Of a stretch of 64,000 nucleotides of DNA, positions 7,734-16,391 are shown in pieces. The stretch is from Bin87 sp965115825 (GTDB taxonomy: Bacteria; Chloroflexota; Dehalococcoidia; Lucifugimonadales; UBA3495), in assembly GCA_965115825.1 (NCBI GenBank), contig OZ220464.1:1550001-1614000 (forward strand), written 5' to 3'. The notes under the pieces were generated by a model, which ran no database searches, was not told where the DNA came from, and worked only from the letters and a program-made list of their open reading frames with translations. The stretch's first letter is position 1. Each line of letters starts with the position of its first letter. The translations under genes and the position numbers were made by a program.

Positions 7734-7982
7734 ATGAGTTCGAGCTACATCGGCAAGATTGACAAGGCCCGCAAGTACGCGGAAGAACCCGACCGGGTGC
7801 ACATCCATAAGATGGAGGCCACGTTCACCGGCAACCACAACACCTACCGCGTGAGCTATAACGATGGCAACTGGCGGTGCGAGTGCGCCTTCTTCGCAAC
7901 GCGAGGGATATGCAGCCACATAATGGCCTTGCAGCGGATGCTCGACGAAATGCTGGCGGCGCAGGCAGAGGCCGCAGTCTAG
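7734..7982 (+). CDS. Small SWIM zinc-finger protein
   Basis: An 82-residue protein carrying one SWIM-type zinc finger: CEC followed after nine residues by CSH (RCECAFFATRGICSHIMALQRML). SWIM fingers bind nucleic acid or protein partners. The N-terminal half (KIDKARKYAEEPDRVHI) is charged. The ATG at 7734 is preferred because GGGGGT precedes it; an in-frame ATG at 7707 has no ribosome site. It stands alone, divergent from rny. Its partner is unknown. Confidence 0.75.
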   Translation: MSSSYIGKIDKARKYAEEPDRVHIHKMEATFTGNHNTYRVSYNDGNWRCECAFFATRGICSHIMALQRMLDEMLAAQAEAAV

Positions 7983-8020
7983 GCCGGAAAGAACTACTCC
8001 CCTCACACTCACGCCACGCC

Positions 8021-8053
8021 AACCGCCTCTCCCACCTTATGGTAGAGGCGGTT
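8021..8053. terminator. Hairpin between the convergent SWIM and LRR genes
   Basis: Arms AACCGCCTCT (8021-8030) and AGAGGCGGTT (8044-8053) enclose a smaller ACC/GGT stem, with three C bulged out. It follows the SWIM gene, and the LRR gene ends from the other side at 8216. There is no clear T tract. The rest of 7983-8215 shows nothing recognisable. Confidence 0.5.
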
Positions 8054-8215
8054 GTAGGATTCTGCGTCCGCGCCATAGGCAGAGGTTAGCCTGCGCCAAT
8101 GCCTTGCCCGACGCTCCCCGCCAATCATCTCCAAGCTGTCCACCCTCACCTCGGAACGCCCCTATTGGCCGCCGCCCCCGGATGCGTCGAACCTCGCCGC
8201 CGGTCGTCAGCCTCC

Positions 8216-9997
8216 CTAAGGGCAGACCGGCAGCCTAGCGTTGCTCGCGGTTCTGACGGCGCTGAGGTCCCGCGTTACTGATGCCAGGGCGGCGGTTATA
8301 CACCCAGTGTAGCGGTTGCCATTGCTGAGACGAACGGTGTTCAGTCTGGGCAGGTCGCCCAAGGATGCCGGAATCGGGCTGGATAATCGGTTGTTGTAGA
8401 GATTTAGTTGCCTTAAGTTTCGCAGGTTGCCCAGCGCTGCCGGTATTGAGCCGGATAACCGGTTGTTTGATAGCACCAACTCTTCCAGGTTGGAAAGGTC
8501 GCCCAGACGTGCCGGTATCGGGCCTTCTAACTGGGCGCTATAGAGCCATAATCGCTTTAGGTTGGTAAGATTCCCCAGCGACGCAGGTATTGTGCCTCCT
8601 AAGGGGTTGCTTGCAAGCGATAACCGCTCCAAGTTGGTGAGGTTTCCAAGCGATGCAGGTATCCCTCCGGTCAGATTGTTCCCGACGAGGATTAGCCACT
8701 CCAATTGGCTGAGGTCGCCCAGCTCATCCGGTATCTCGCCCCTCAACCCGTTATTGGGAAGCTGCAATCTGGTTACGCATCCCTCTCTGTCAACCATTGC
8801 GACGCCAGACCATTGGATCAAATCCGCGGAAGTTCTCCAGTTGGTGATGTTGCTCCACCCCGGGCCGTTCGTCGCATCATACAATGCCTCCAGCGCTTCC
8901 CGATCTCTTTGCGGATTGCAAGCAGCCGGGGCCGGTGTGAAGGTAGGCGTTGGCGTGTGGGTGTGTGTGGGCGTAGGTGTGTGGGTAGGCGTAGGTGTCC
9001 CAGTGGAAGTAGGCGTCGGTGTCCCAGTGGAAGTAGGCGTCGGTGTCCCAGTGGAAGTAGGCGTCGGTGTGCCAGTGGAAGTAGGCGTCGGTGTGCCGGT
9101 GGGCGTAGGCGTCGGTGTCTCGGTAGGCGTAGGCGATGCAGTGGACATAGGCGTAGCCGCCGAGCCGGCGGGTTCCGTAGGCGTCGGCGTCGGCGTCGGT
9201 GTTGGCATAGCCGTCGCGGTGCGGGTCAGCGTGGCTGTTGGCGTAGTTGCCGAGCTGGAGACTGCCGTTGCAGCAGGAGAATGTCGCGTCGGTGTTGGCG
9301 TAGCCGTTGCCGTCGAGGTAGCCGTTGGAGTATGCGTAGGTGTCGAGGTAGCTGCCGGGCCAGTGGATTCCGTTGGTGCAGGCGTCAGGCCAACGGTCAC
9401 TGCCGGAGTGTGAGATGCCGGCGTATCGGTCGGGGCAACAAGCTCCGCCGGCGCGGTGGATGAAACCGTAGCAGTCGGGGCGGCGATTTCCGTTGCAGCG
9501 GGTTCCGTGGGCGCGGCGGGCGGAACGCCGGGTTCCACCGGAGCGGGCGCGGCCGGCGGGTCAGTGGCCTCAGGCCCGGCAGCGGGTTCTGTTGGCGCAG
9601 TGGTTGGAGCGACCGGTTCCACCGAAGCCGTCAGAGTATGGGTAGGGTCAGGCGCCGCAGACGGAACGGTCGGCGTATGGGTAGGGTTGGGCGCAGCAGA
9701 CTGAGCGGCCAGCGTGGGCGTCGGGGTAGGCGAGGCGATTGGAACGGCTGCCAATGCGGGCAGCGTATCAAATCGTTCGCGCGACCGGTTCTCCTCCCCG
9801 CAGGAAGACAGCAGGTATGCGGCCAGCGCCGCCAACAGCAATAAGAGCAGCCCGACCAGCAGGACTTTCAGCCATCCGGGAACGCCCCGGCGCCGGCCGT
9901 CGCCCGACTGCGCTGCGACGCCTTGACCTGGCCGGTCGTCGCCAGCGCCGGGCGCCGAGTCTTCGCGCTCGTCGTATGTGATGTAGTGCCTTATCAC
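8216..9997 (-). CDS. Membrane-anchored leucine-rich-repeat protein with a long Thr/Pro stalk
   Basis: A 593-residue protein. A charged N-terminus (about 40 residues, cytoplasmic) is followed by one transmembrane helix (VLLVGLLLLLLAALAAYLL). A stalk of about 280 residues is almost wholly Thr, Pro, Ala and Ser, including PTPTSTGT repeats. A segment (RDREALEALYDATNGPGW) then leads into about six plant-type 24-residue LRRs (LxxLxLxxNxLxGxIPxxLG). The topology places the LRR domain outside, held off the membrane by a probably extended, possibly glycosylated stalk, which suits adhesion or ligand binding. Start is GTG 15 nt after fabF. A truncated paralogue lies at 40602-41423. Confidence 0.85.
   Translation of the reverse strand: MIRHYITYDEREDSAPGAGDDRPGQGVAAQSGDGRRRGVPGWLKVLLVGLLLLLLAALAAYLLSSCGEENRSRERFDTLPALAAVPIASPTPTPTLAAQSAAPNPTHTPTVPSAAPDPTHTLTASVEPVAPTTAPTEPAAGPEATDPPAAPAPVEPGVPPAAPTEPAATEIAAPTATVSSTAPAELVAPTDTPASHTPAVTVGLTPAPTESTGPAATSTPTHTPTATSTATATPTPTRHSPAATAVSSSATTPTATLTRTATAMPTPTPTPTPTEPAGSAATPMSTASPTPTETPTPTPTGTPTPTSTGTPTPTSTGTPTPTSTGTPTPTSTGTPTPTHTPTPTHTHTPTPTFTPAPAACNPQRDREALEALYDATNGPGWSNITNWRTSADLIQWSGVAMVDREGCVTRLQLPNNGLRGEIPDELGDLSQLEWLILVGNNLTGGIPASLGNLTNLERLSLASNPLGGTIPASLGNLTNLKRLWLYSAQLEGPIPARLGDLSNLEELVLSNNRLSGSIPAALGNLRNLRQLNLYNNRLSSPIPASLGDLPRLNTVRLSNGNRYTGCITAALASVTRDLSAVRTASNARLPVCP
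8989..9130. repeat. 24-bp tandem repeats coding the PTPTSTGT stalk
   Basis: Units close to cggtgtcccagtggaagt plus aggcgt recur four to five times in a row within the LRR gene, then degrade into GT-rich sequence. Such an array is prone to copy-number change, which would alter stalk length without shifting frame. Confidence 0.8.
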
Positions 9998-10012
9998 TGT
10001 GCAGCGCTCTGA

Positions 10013-11275
10013 TCATGCCGGGTCAGCCTCGTGGCGGCGGAAGACCAGGCAGGCGTTCTGCCCGCCGAAGCCGAAGGCATTGGAAAGGACGGCGGCGACC
10101 TCGACGGAGCGGGATTTGTTGGGAACATAATCCAGGTCGCATTCCGGGTCAGGATGTTCGTAGTTGACGGTGGGATGGACTTTCTGGTCGGTAATAGTCT
10201 TGACGCAGGCGACGGCTTCCAGCGCCCCGGACGCGCCCAGCGAGTGGCCAATCATGCTCTTGGTGCTGCTCATAGGGATACGGTAGGCGCCATCGCCGAA
10301 CAGTCGCTTGACGGCAAGGGTTTCCACCGCGTCGTTCAGAGGAGTGGACGTGCCGTGGGCGTTGATATAGTCCACCTGGGCCGGGTCAAGGCCGGCGTCG
10401 GCGATGGCGATGGCCATGGCGCGGGCCGCGCTGGCGCCCGATTCCTGAGGCTGCACCAGATGCCCGGCGTCGGAAGTCGCGCCAAAGCCGGCGAGCTCGC
10501 AGAGAATGTCAGCCCCGCGGGCCACGGCGCGCTGCCGTTCTTCCAGGATGAGCACGCCAGCCCCCTCGGCGGGAACGAAACCGTCGCGTTGAGCGTCAAA
10601 AGGACGGCTGGCGCGCTCCGGCTCATCATTCCGGGCGCTGAGGGCGCGCATGACGGCGAAACCGGCCAGGCCGAGCTGGCTGATGCCGGCCTCAGTGCCG
10701 CCGGCCAGCATCACGTCGGCAACCCCGTGTCGGATGGACTGCAAGGCTTCTCCGATGGCGTTGTTGGACGCGGCGCAGGCGGTGGTAGCGGTGGAGTTGT
10801 AGCCATGCGCCCCAACGTACTGGCTGACGTTGGCAGCGGCCATATTGGGCAGCACCATAGGAAAAAAGAAAGGCGACATCCGCATACCGCCGCGAGCGGC
10901 CAGGATGCGGCAGTTTTCCTCCAGGGTGGGAAAGCCGCCGTTGCCGTTGCCCAGTATGACGCCAACCCGGTAAGGGTCTTCCCCGGCAATGTCCAGGCGG
11001 GCATTGCTCACCGCCTGCAACGCGGCGGCGACCGCCAGCTGCGAAAAACGGGCCATGCGGCGCGCCTCGCGGGCCGGTATGTAGTGGGTGGGGTTGAAGT
11101 CATCAACCTGCCCGGCGATGCGGCAGGGATAGCCCGCAGGGTCGCAAAGGGTCATGGCGCCGATGCCGGACTGGCCGGCGAGCAGGTTCGCCCAGAACTC
11201 ATCGGCGGTGAGGCCCAGGGGAGTGATTGCGCCCAGGCCGGTAACGACAACGCGGCGGGAATCCTTGGCGGTCAT
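10013..11275 (-). CDS. fabF: 3-oxoacyl-ACP synthase II (KAS II)
   Basis: Condensing enzyme of type II fatty acid elongation. The catalytic triad motifs are present: Cys in TTACAASNNAIGEA, His in NAHGTSTPLND and His in KSMIGHSLGASG. The start MTAKDSRRVVVTGLG at 11275 matches the family; a GTG at 11329 would add 18 atypical residues. About 420 residues, the usual length. It follows folC by about 70 nt on the same strand and precedes the LRR gene. The ACP and malonyltransferase partners are at 22924 and 21351. Confidence 0.96.
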   Translation of the reverse strand: MTAKDSRRVVVTGLGAITPLGLTADEFWANLLAGQSGIGAMTLCDPAGYPCRIAGQVDDFNPTHYIPAREARRMARFSQLAVAAALQAVSNARLDIAGEDPYRVGVILGNGNGGFPTLEENCRILAARGGMRMSPFFFPMVLPNMAAANVSQYVGAHGYNSTATTACAASNNAIGEALQSIRHGVADVMLAGGTEAGISQLGLAGFAVMRALSARNDEPERASRPFDAQRDGFVPAEGAGVLILEERQRAVARGADILCELAGFGATSDAGHLVQPQESGASAARAMAIAIADAGLDPAQVDYINAHGTSTPLNDAVETLAVKRLFGDGAYRIPMSSTKSMIGHSLGASGALEAVACVKTITDQKVHPTVNYEHPDPECDLDYVPNKSRSVEVAAVLSNAFGFGGQNACLVFRRHEADPA

Positions 11276-11343
11276 GGCTTGATTTACACCGGATGGGCCG
11301 GATAAACGGAATAAATGGGATTCTACCACAAGGGTTGCGCCGG

Positions 11344-12729
11344 TCAGCGAAGGTCGGGAGGGAGCAGGTCGGGGTAGGTTTCCGGGGTAATGCCCAAGAT
11401 GGCTTCGCGGGCTTCGGCGGCGACGAACAGGGAGCCGGTTATCAGCACCAAGTCGCCGGCTGCGGCGGCGGCAACGGCGGCGTCGACCGCGTCGCCTACG
11501 GTATCCACTGCGGCGAGACGCTTCCCCGGAAAGCCGTAGGCGCGGAACTCAGCCTCAACCTCGGACGGCGGCATCGACCGGGGATGCCGGGAACGGGTGG
11601 CGATTACCCGATGGGCGCGCGCTGAGAGCAGCTCAACCATAGCCGACACCCGCTTGTCCCGGGAGAAACCCGCTACGACCACCAGGCGTCGGTGCGGCAG
11701 GCTGTATCGCAGCGTAGCCAGCACGGTGGCGATGGAGTGGTCGTTGTGCGCGCCGTCTGCCACTACAACCGGGTTCCGGCTCAATACTTCCAGGCGCGCC
11801 GGCCACTCCACCGAGGACAGGCCGGCGACGACCGCATCGGCTGGAACACAGTACCCGGCTCCGGCCAGGGTCTCAATGGCGACCACGGCGGCGGCGGCGT
11901 TGGCGCACTGAAAATCGCCCAGCAGAGGCAGCCGGAGGCGATAGGCGTTCCCGCGGGTTTGGATGGCCAGCTCCTGGCCGGCGGAGGAAACCCCGGCAAT
12001 CTGCCACGATGCGGCATCCGCAACGGGTATCACCGGCGCAGCTTGCGCGGCGGCGGCGGATTGTATCGCGGCCATGGCATCGGGAAACTGTGGAGCGACT
12101 ACCACCGGAACGCCGGGCTTGATAATGCCGGCCTTGTCGGCGGCAATCTCTCCAATGGTGTCCCCGAGGATGGCGGTGTGGTCGAGGCTGACCGGAGTAA
12201 TCACGCTGACGGCCGGCGTGACCACGTTGGTAGCGTCCAACCGTCCGCCCAGGCCAACCTCTATTACGCTGACCTGCGCCCGGTCTTCGGCAAAGCAGCG
12301 GAAGGCCATGGCGGTAAGGTACTCAAAGAGCGTTGCCGGGCCGGCCTCCGCGTCTGCGGCGTTGGCCAGGTGATGCGGCCAGATTGCGGAGGTCAACTCG
12401 GCGAACCGCGATGGCGACACCGGGTCGCCATCCCGTCGGATGCGCTCGCAAAAAGAGTGCAGGTGCGGCGACGAGTAAAACCCGGTGGAATAACCGGCCG
12501 CGCGGAGAATGGACTCAATCATCGCCGCCGTGCTGCCCTTGCCCTTGGTGCCCGCTACATGCACTATGCCGGGCCGCCGGTGAGGGTTGCCCAAGCGGGC
12601 CAGCAGCCGCTCCACGCTGCGCAGGTCGTAGATGCGCTTCTGGCGAGGCGTAGCCGGGATGCTGCGCTCATGGTCAACCAGCGACAACAGCCGGACGATG
12701 GCGTCCCGGTAGTTCATGGCGGAGTCCAT
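11344..12729 (-). CDS. folC: Folylpolyglutamate synthase / dihydrofolate synthase
   Basis: ATP-dependent Mur-ligase-type enzyme adding glutamate to (dihydro)folate. At 461 residues it carries the P-loop GTKGKGSTAAMIESIL, the substrate-side motif GFYSSPHLHSFCERIR, the VIEVGLGGRLDATN segment, SLDHTAILGDT and the C-terminal VADGAHN motif. The start at 12729 is 7 nt after the epimerase stop, so it is within an operon; an internal ATG at 12717 is an alternative. Confidence 0.94.
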   Translation of the reverse strand: MDSAMNYRDAIVRLLSLVDHERSIPATPRQKRIYDLRSVERLLARLGNPHRRPGIVHVAGTKGKGSTAAMIESILRAAGYSTGFYSSPHLHSFCERIRRDGDPVSPSRFAELTSAIWPHHLANAADAEAGPATLFEYLTAMAFRCFAEDRAQVSVIEVGLGGRLDATNVVTPAVSVITPVSLDHTAILGDTIGEIAADKAGIIKPGVPVVVAPQFPDAMAAIQSAAAAQAAPVIPVADAASWQIAGVSSAGQELAIQTRGNAYRLRLPLLGDFQCANAAAAVVAIETLAGAGYCVPADAVVAGLSSVEWPARLEVLSRNPVVVADGAHNDHSIATVLATLRYSLPHRRLVVVAGFSRDKRVSAMVELLSARAHRVIATRSRHPRSMPPSEVEAEFRAYGFPGKRLAAVDTVGDAVDAAVAAAAAGDLVLITGSLFVAAEAREAILGITPETYPDLLPPDLR

Positions 12730-12736
12730 GTAGCAG

Positions 12737-13666
12737 TCAGCCCAATCCTAGGTTGATGCGAACGGCCTGAAGAAAGCTCATGGCCTTCACGTGGTCAATG
12801 TTGCCGGCAATGGGGCGCGGTCGAAACCCGAACACGTCCGCCACGGAATGCGGCTGAGCCACGTTGCGCAGGGTGATGAGTTGCAGCATGGCTCGGTTGA
12901 TTGGCGGACGCGGCGTCAGCGTTTCCATCAGCGCCACCGGCAGCCCGACCGTCCACAAAGGCACGCTGACGCGGAGCCGGCGGCGGCCCAGGGTTTCGGC
13001 GACGATGGCGATAATCTCATTGTAGGATAATTGCTCAGGCCCGCCAATATCAACGACCCGGCTGCCGCGAAGGTTCCCGCTCGCGGCAGCCGCCACGCAG
13101 CGGGCAACGTCCGCCACGTGGATGGGCTGCAGGCGGTTGTGCCCGGAACCGATCACCGGCGTAATCGGCAGGGCGCGAACCAGCGCCGCCACCGCCGTGG
13201 TGAACTCGTCGCCGGGGCCGAAAATCAGCGATGGGCGGAGGATGACGTAGGGAAGCCCGCTTCGGATGACTTCCTGCTCGCCCATCCACTTGGAGTGCAG
13301 ATAGCGCAGCCGAGGGTTGTCCGCTGCCCCCACCGCGCTCACGTGCACGAAACGGCGCACCGAGCCGGCGGCTTTGGCGGCGGCGACCACATTGGCCGTC
13401 CCCTGCCGATTGACAGCGTCGAGCTGGCGGGGGTTGCCCCGAATCACCGCGACCAGGTGAACAATCTCCGAGATGTCCCGGCAAGCTTCTGCTATGGCGT
13501 CGGGGTTCCCTACGTCGCCATAGCACACGTCGGTGGGCGGCGTAGCGAAAACGCGCTCGCTGCCGGGTCGGCGCACCATAACGCGCGCTTCCTGGCCGGT
13601 ATCCAGCAGACGCTGAACCACCTGCCGGCCCAACAATCCGGTGGCGCCGGTTACGAGGACGGTCAT
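12737..13666 (-). CDS. NAD(P)-dependent epimerase/dehydratase-like protein (NDUFA9-type atypical SDR)
   Basis: A 309-residue extended/atypical short-chain dehydrogenase. The Rossmann motif TGATGLLG is at the N-terminus, then CYGDVGNPD, VHLVAVIRG, and a YxxxK position (RYLHSKWMGE), with a YVILRPSLIFGPGDEF segment as in complex I NDUFA9-like and NAD(P)H-binding proteins. The ATG at 13666 is chosen because MTVLVTGATG is the natural start; an in-frame start at 13777 adds 37 non-homologous residues. First gene ahead of folC-fabF. Substrate unknown; quinone or lipid-related roles are known for relatives. Confidence 0.85.
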   Translation of the reverse strand: MTVLVTGATGLLGRQVVQRLLDTGQEARVMVRRPGSERVFATPPTDVCYGDVGNPDAIAEACRDISEIVHLVAVIRGNPRQLDAVNRQGTANVVAAAKAAGSVRRFVHVSAVGAADNPRLRYLHSKWMGEQEVIRSGLPYVILRPSLIFGPGDEFTTAVAALVRALPITPVIGSGHNRLQPIHVADVARCVAAAASGNLRGSRVVDIGGPEQLSYNEIIAIVAETLGRRRLRVSVPLWTVGLPVALMETLTPRPPINRAMLQLITLRNVAQPHSVADVFGFRPRPIAGNIDHVKAMSFLQAVRINLGLG

Positions 13667-13861
13667 AAGGTTGCTTGCAAGCGGGTAGGGATAAAATATA
13701 GCGCGGAAGATGGCTGCCGGCTTAAGTATAGCATCACGGACGACGCCCCGGCGGGATGATTCCAATTCCGACCCCATGGCAAGGTACGGGCGCCCTTTTT
13801 TCGCGGTACAATGGCGCGGGTTGGTGACGAGGAGTTATCCGGGGACGAATGGAATCATAAG

Positions 13862-14830
13862 ATGAGCGCGACATCCGCAACATCCGAAAACGGCCAGGCC
13901 CTCCACTTCGGCACCAGCATGGCCCTGCCGGCCGACCGCGCTGCCGAGCAGGCCCGGCTGATGGAAGACCTGGGCTTCGAGTACATAGGCGCCGGGGAAC
14001 ACTTTATGCGCGGGCGTCCTCCGGGGCCGACCCACGCGGCGCTGCCCCTGCTGGCCGTGGCCGCCGGCGCGACGCAACGCCTGCGCGTTGTAACCTCCGT
14101 CGCCCTGGCGCCCTTTTACCATCCCCTGCTGCTGGCGCGTATGACGGCCACGCTGGACATCGCATCGGGCGGACGTTTGACGCTGGGCGTTGGCGTGGGC
14201 GGCGAGTTCCCCATGGAATACGAAAACGCCGGCATTCACATCCGCCAGCGCGGACGCCGGACGGACGAATGCCTGGACGCCCTGCGCCGCCTGTGGACGG
14301 AGGACGCCGTCTCCATGCAAGGGCGGCACTACACCCTGGACCGGGCGGCGATAAATCCCAAGCCCACGCAAAAGCCCCATCCCCCGGTGTGGGTCGCCGG
14401 CCGACGAGAGGCGGCGATGCGCCGCGCCGTGCGCTACGGCGACGGCTGGCTGCCTTACTTCTACAGACCGGAACGCTACCGGGACAGCGTATCGAAAATC
14501 GGCGCATTAGCTCATGGGCTGGGCCGCGATATGTCGGAATTTCAGTGGGCCTTCTTCCCATACATCACACTGGCCGCAACGGAAGAACAGGCCGCGCGAA
14601 CGGCGGCGGAATCCCTAGGCAACCAATACCTCTACGGCGGAGACTTCATCAACATCGTGCGGCGGTACTGCCTGCTCGGAACGCCCCGAATGTGCATTGA
14701 ACGCCTGCAAGAGTACATCGACGCCGGCGCCCGCTACATCGTGTTCAGCATCGCGGGCCCCCGGGAAGACCGCCGTCGCCATCTGGAAGTCATCGCCAAG
14801 GACATCATTCCCCACTTCCTGAATGCGTAG
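13862..14830 (+). CDS. Luciferase-like (LLM) F420- or flavin-dependent oxidoreductase
   Basis: A 322-residue TIM-barrel enzyme of the bacterial-luciferase superfamily. Typical segments are DLGFEYIGAGEHF, VTSVALAPFYHPLLLARMTATLDIASGGRLTLGVGVGGE, RGRRTDECLDALRRLW, and PPVWVAGRREAAMRRAVRYGDGWLP. The nearby cof operon makes F420 the likely cofactor, although FMN enzymes share the fold. A -10-like TACAAT at 13807-13812 overlaps the first in-frame ATG (13811), so I prefer the ATG at 13862, though its ribosome site is weak. A strong terminator follows at 14946-14980. Confidence 0.85.
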   Translation: MSATSATSENGQALHFGTSMALPADRAAEQARLMEDLGFEYIGAGEHFMRGRPPGPTHAALPLLAVAAGATQRLRVVTSVALAPFYHPLLLARMTATLDIASGGRLTLGVGVGGEFPMEYENAGIHIRQRGRRTDECLDALRRLWTEDAVSMQGRHYTLDRAAINPKPTQKPHPPVWVAGRREAAMRRAVRYGDGWLPYFYRPERYRDSVSKIGALAHGLGRDMSEFQWAFFPYITLAATEEQAARTAAESLGNQYLYGGDFINIVRRYCLLGTPRMCIERLQEYIDAGARYIVFSIAGPREDRRRHLEVIAKDIIPHFLNA

Positions 14831-14945
14831 GCATTGTAATCGCGATCAGCTCGCTTGAACTGCTCTGCTTTCCGCCAGATCTTCCGGCAATCATCGGGTT
14901 GACACACCTGTCCCCATGATTGCCTTGCGGAGTGTGGGGAATATC

Positions 14946-14980
14946 AGCGAGCCCCGCCTTTCGGCGGGGCTCGCTGTTTT
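14946..14980 (+). terminator. Rho-independent terminator after the LLM gene
   Basis: A 13-bp perfect stem (14946-14958 with 14963-14975), a tetraloop TTTC, then GTTTT. It also separates the gene from the convergent coiled-coil gene ending at 14997. Confidence 0.92.
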
Positions 14981-14996
14981 GTACCGGCTGTGGCGG

Positions 14997-15815
14997 TTAT
15001 TCCGGGGTAAGTTCCTGTGGGCTGAACTGATACCACAGTACGGCGCCGGCTTCCACCAGCTGCTGCGCCTCATGGTCATTCTTCCGGCTGGCAATGGCTG
15101 GCACGGCGAGTAAGCCGGTGAACCTGGTGACGAATTCAGCGTTTCTGATCGCGCGGTCGGTGTCTCTCCGGTCTGCCGTGTAAGATGCCTCGAGCGTCAA
15201 GTACAGCTCCTTGCCGTCTTGGTCCAGCATTTTGCCTACCAAGTCGGCTACGTAGAAGCTCCGTCGGTCTCCGCGACTGATGTCATCGGGACTGTGCTGA
15301 TTCAACATCTGTCGGAGGTCATTGCGGGTGAGGACTGCGAGCATTTTGAAGCCGAGGTCTTCCGCAATGTCATCGGCTATTTCGCGGGCGATGCGTCCAG
15401 CGACGTGCCCTTTCAAGTTGCCCAAGTCATCGGTAACCTGCTGTAGCCTGGTTTCCACCCTGTCCAACCGGGTCTCAACCCCACCTAATCGGGTTTCCAC
15501 CCCGTCTAATCGGGTTTCCACCCCGTCTAATCGGGTCTCAACCTCACCTAATCGGGTTTCCACCCCGTCTAATCGGGTCTCAACCCCGTCTAATCGGGTC
15601 TCAACCCTGGCGTTGAACTCCTTCTGGGCTGCGATGAATGCATCGACCTTGATGATAAAAGCATCGACCTTGTCTACGAACTGAGCGAAGCGTTCCGGGA
15701 GCTGGAGCAGCTCTTCGCCCAGCAACAGGCTGCGGACCTCATCGCGGAAGTCCGGTACGCTGCGCAGGGCTTGAAGGAAACGGGCGCGCTCAGCGCTGTC
15801 AATCGCAGTGGTCAT
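14997..15815 (-). CDS. Heptad-repeat coiled-coil protein, nuclease-like C-terminus, function unknown
   Basis: A 272-residue soluble protein. Residues 1-70 are helical, residues 71-126 are eight tandem VETRLDG-type heptads forming a coiled coil, and the C-terminal half (about 150-272) is globular. The layout resembles DUF3782-like proteins that pair a coiled coil with a PD-(D/E)XK-like fold. The LTLEASYTADRRDTDRA segment sits where the ExK motif would be but lacks the Lys, so nuclease activity is doubtful. The start at 15815 (MTTAIDSAERARFLQAL) has no strong ribosome site. No operon partner. Confidence 0.7.
   Translation of the reverse strand: MTTAIDSAERARFLQALRSVPDFRDEVRSLLLGEELLQLPERFAQFVDKVDAFIIKVDAFIAAQKEFNARVETRLDGVETRLDGVETRLGEVETRLDGVETRLDGVETRLGGVETRLDRVETRLQQVTDDLGNLKGHVAGRIAREIADDIAEDLGFKMLAVLTRNDLRQMLNQHSPDDISRGDRRSFYVADLVGKMLDQDGKELYLTLEASYTADRRDTDRAIRNAEFVTRFTGLLAVPAIASRKNDHEAQQLVEAGAVLWYQFSPQELTPE
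15438..15605. repeat. 21-bp minisatellite coding the VETRLDG heptads
   Basis: Eight in-frame 21-bp units close to aatcgggtttccaccccgtct. The DNA is more alike between units than the protein requires, implying recent unit duplication or slippage. Confidence 0.9.
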
Positions 15816-16140
15816 GGTGGGGGTTGACCTCGGTATGGTCTGTGCGGTGATGGTTTTGGCTTTTGTTCTGCCATTATACCAGTTGTCTAGGCGGCGGCGC
15901 CAGTTTCGGACGGACGGCCTCTAGGTTCCTGCAAAAACCTGACGTCTGATGAGGGAGAGCCTATCCTCGGTTAACCGCGTACAAGGCAACCATCGGGCCA
16001 AGTGCATCAAGCCGATGATTGCCTCTCTACCTCATCCTCCAAATCCCGATTCCGACAGCCGCCCCAAACACCATCAATCCCGTCCATTTCCCCAAAATTC
16101 CCCCAAAATCCGGCCAAATCGCCCCAAATTCCCCCATTCT

Positions 16141-16174
16141 CGTAATACTCCCGTAATACTTCCCGGTTTATAAT
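16141..16174 (+). promoter_or_regulatory. Predicted -10 element with an upstream 11-bp-period direct repeat
   Basis: A perfect TATAAT at 16169-16174 is preceded by two copies of CGTAATACT (16141-16149 and 16152-16160), where the -35 would lie. No good TTGACA-type hexamer is present, so an activator binding the direct repeat is plausible. It would drive the gene at 16392. Confidence 0.5.
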
Positions 16175-16292
16175 GTCCCAGCAAACCCCCGGCGCAAGCC
16201 GCAACCCACATCACGGAGGCAACCCAAAATCCTGAAAATCCCCAAATCCCGTAAATCCTGATTCTGACAACAAGGAGGCATCATGCTCATTA

Positions 16293-16306
16293 CCCCCCCC
16301 CCCCCC
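16293..16306. repeat. Homopolymeric C14 tract
   Basis: Fourteen consecutive C lie ten bases after the ATG of a small frame (16283, with AGGAGG in front) and 86 bases before the ATG of the secreted protein. As read, the small frame runs past 16392 to 16495 in a different frame. It may be slippery in vivo or an assembly artefact. Confidence 0.85.
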
Positions 16307-16391
16307 GAGGTCCACCTCTCCGGACATTCTCTCACCCTAGTTCCGGCCCCAGCCGGAACCTCACACCAACCACACCGGAGGTTTTACCCAA

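Larger units (their letters stand above)
15816..16391. other. 576-bp gap upstream of the large secreted-protein gene
   Basis: No gene is supported. It holds a C/A-rich low-complexity stretch at about 16075-16140 (repeats like ccccaaaattcccc), the promoter-like block at 16141-16174, a C14 tract at 16293-16306, and two Shine-Dalgarno sequences (AGGAGG before the ATG at 16283 and CGGAGG before 16392). Confidence 0.6.

Noticed and set aside
8989..9130. Regular repeats that might suggest a CRISPR array
   Set aside because: Units are adjacent without spacers, are in frame with the LRR protein and code its Thr/Pro stalk. No cas genes are nearby.
10031..11305. Long plus-strand open frame opposite fabF
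   Set aside because: Antisense shadow of a well-supported KAS II gene; composition is Gly/His/Gln-rich as expected of a reversed GC-rich frame.
15438..15605. Second regularly spaced repeat block considered as CRISPR
   Set aside because: 21-bp units run head to tail with no spacers and code coiled-coil heptads.
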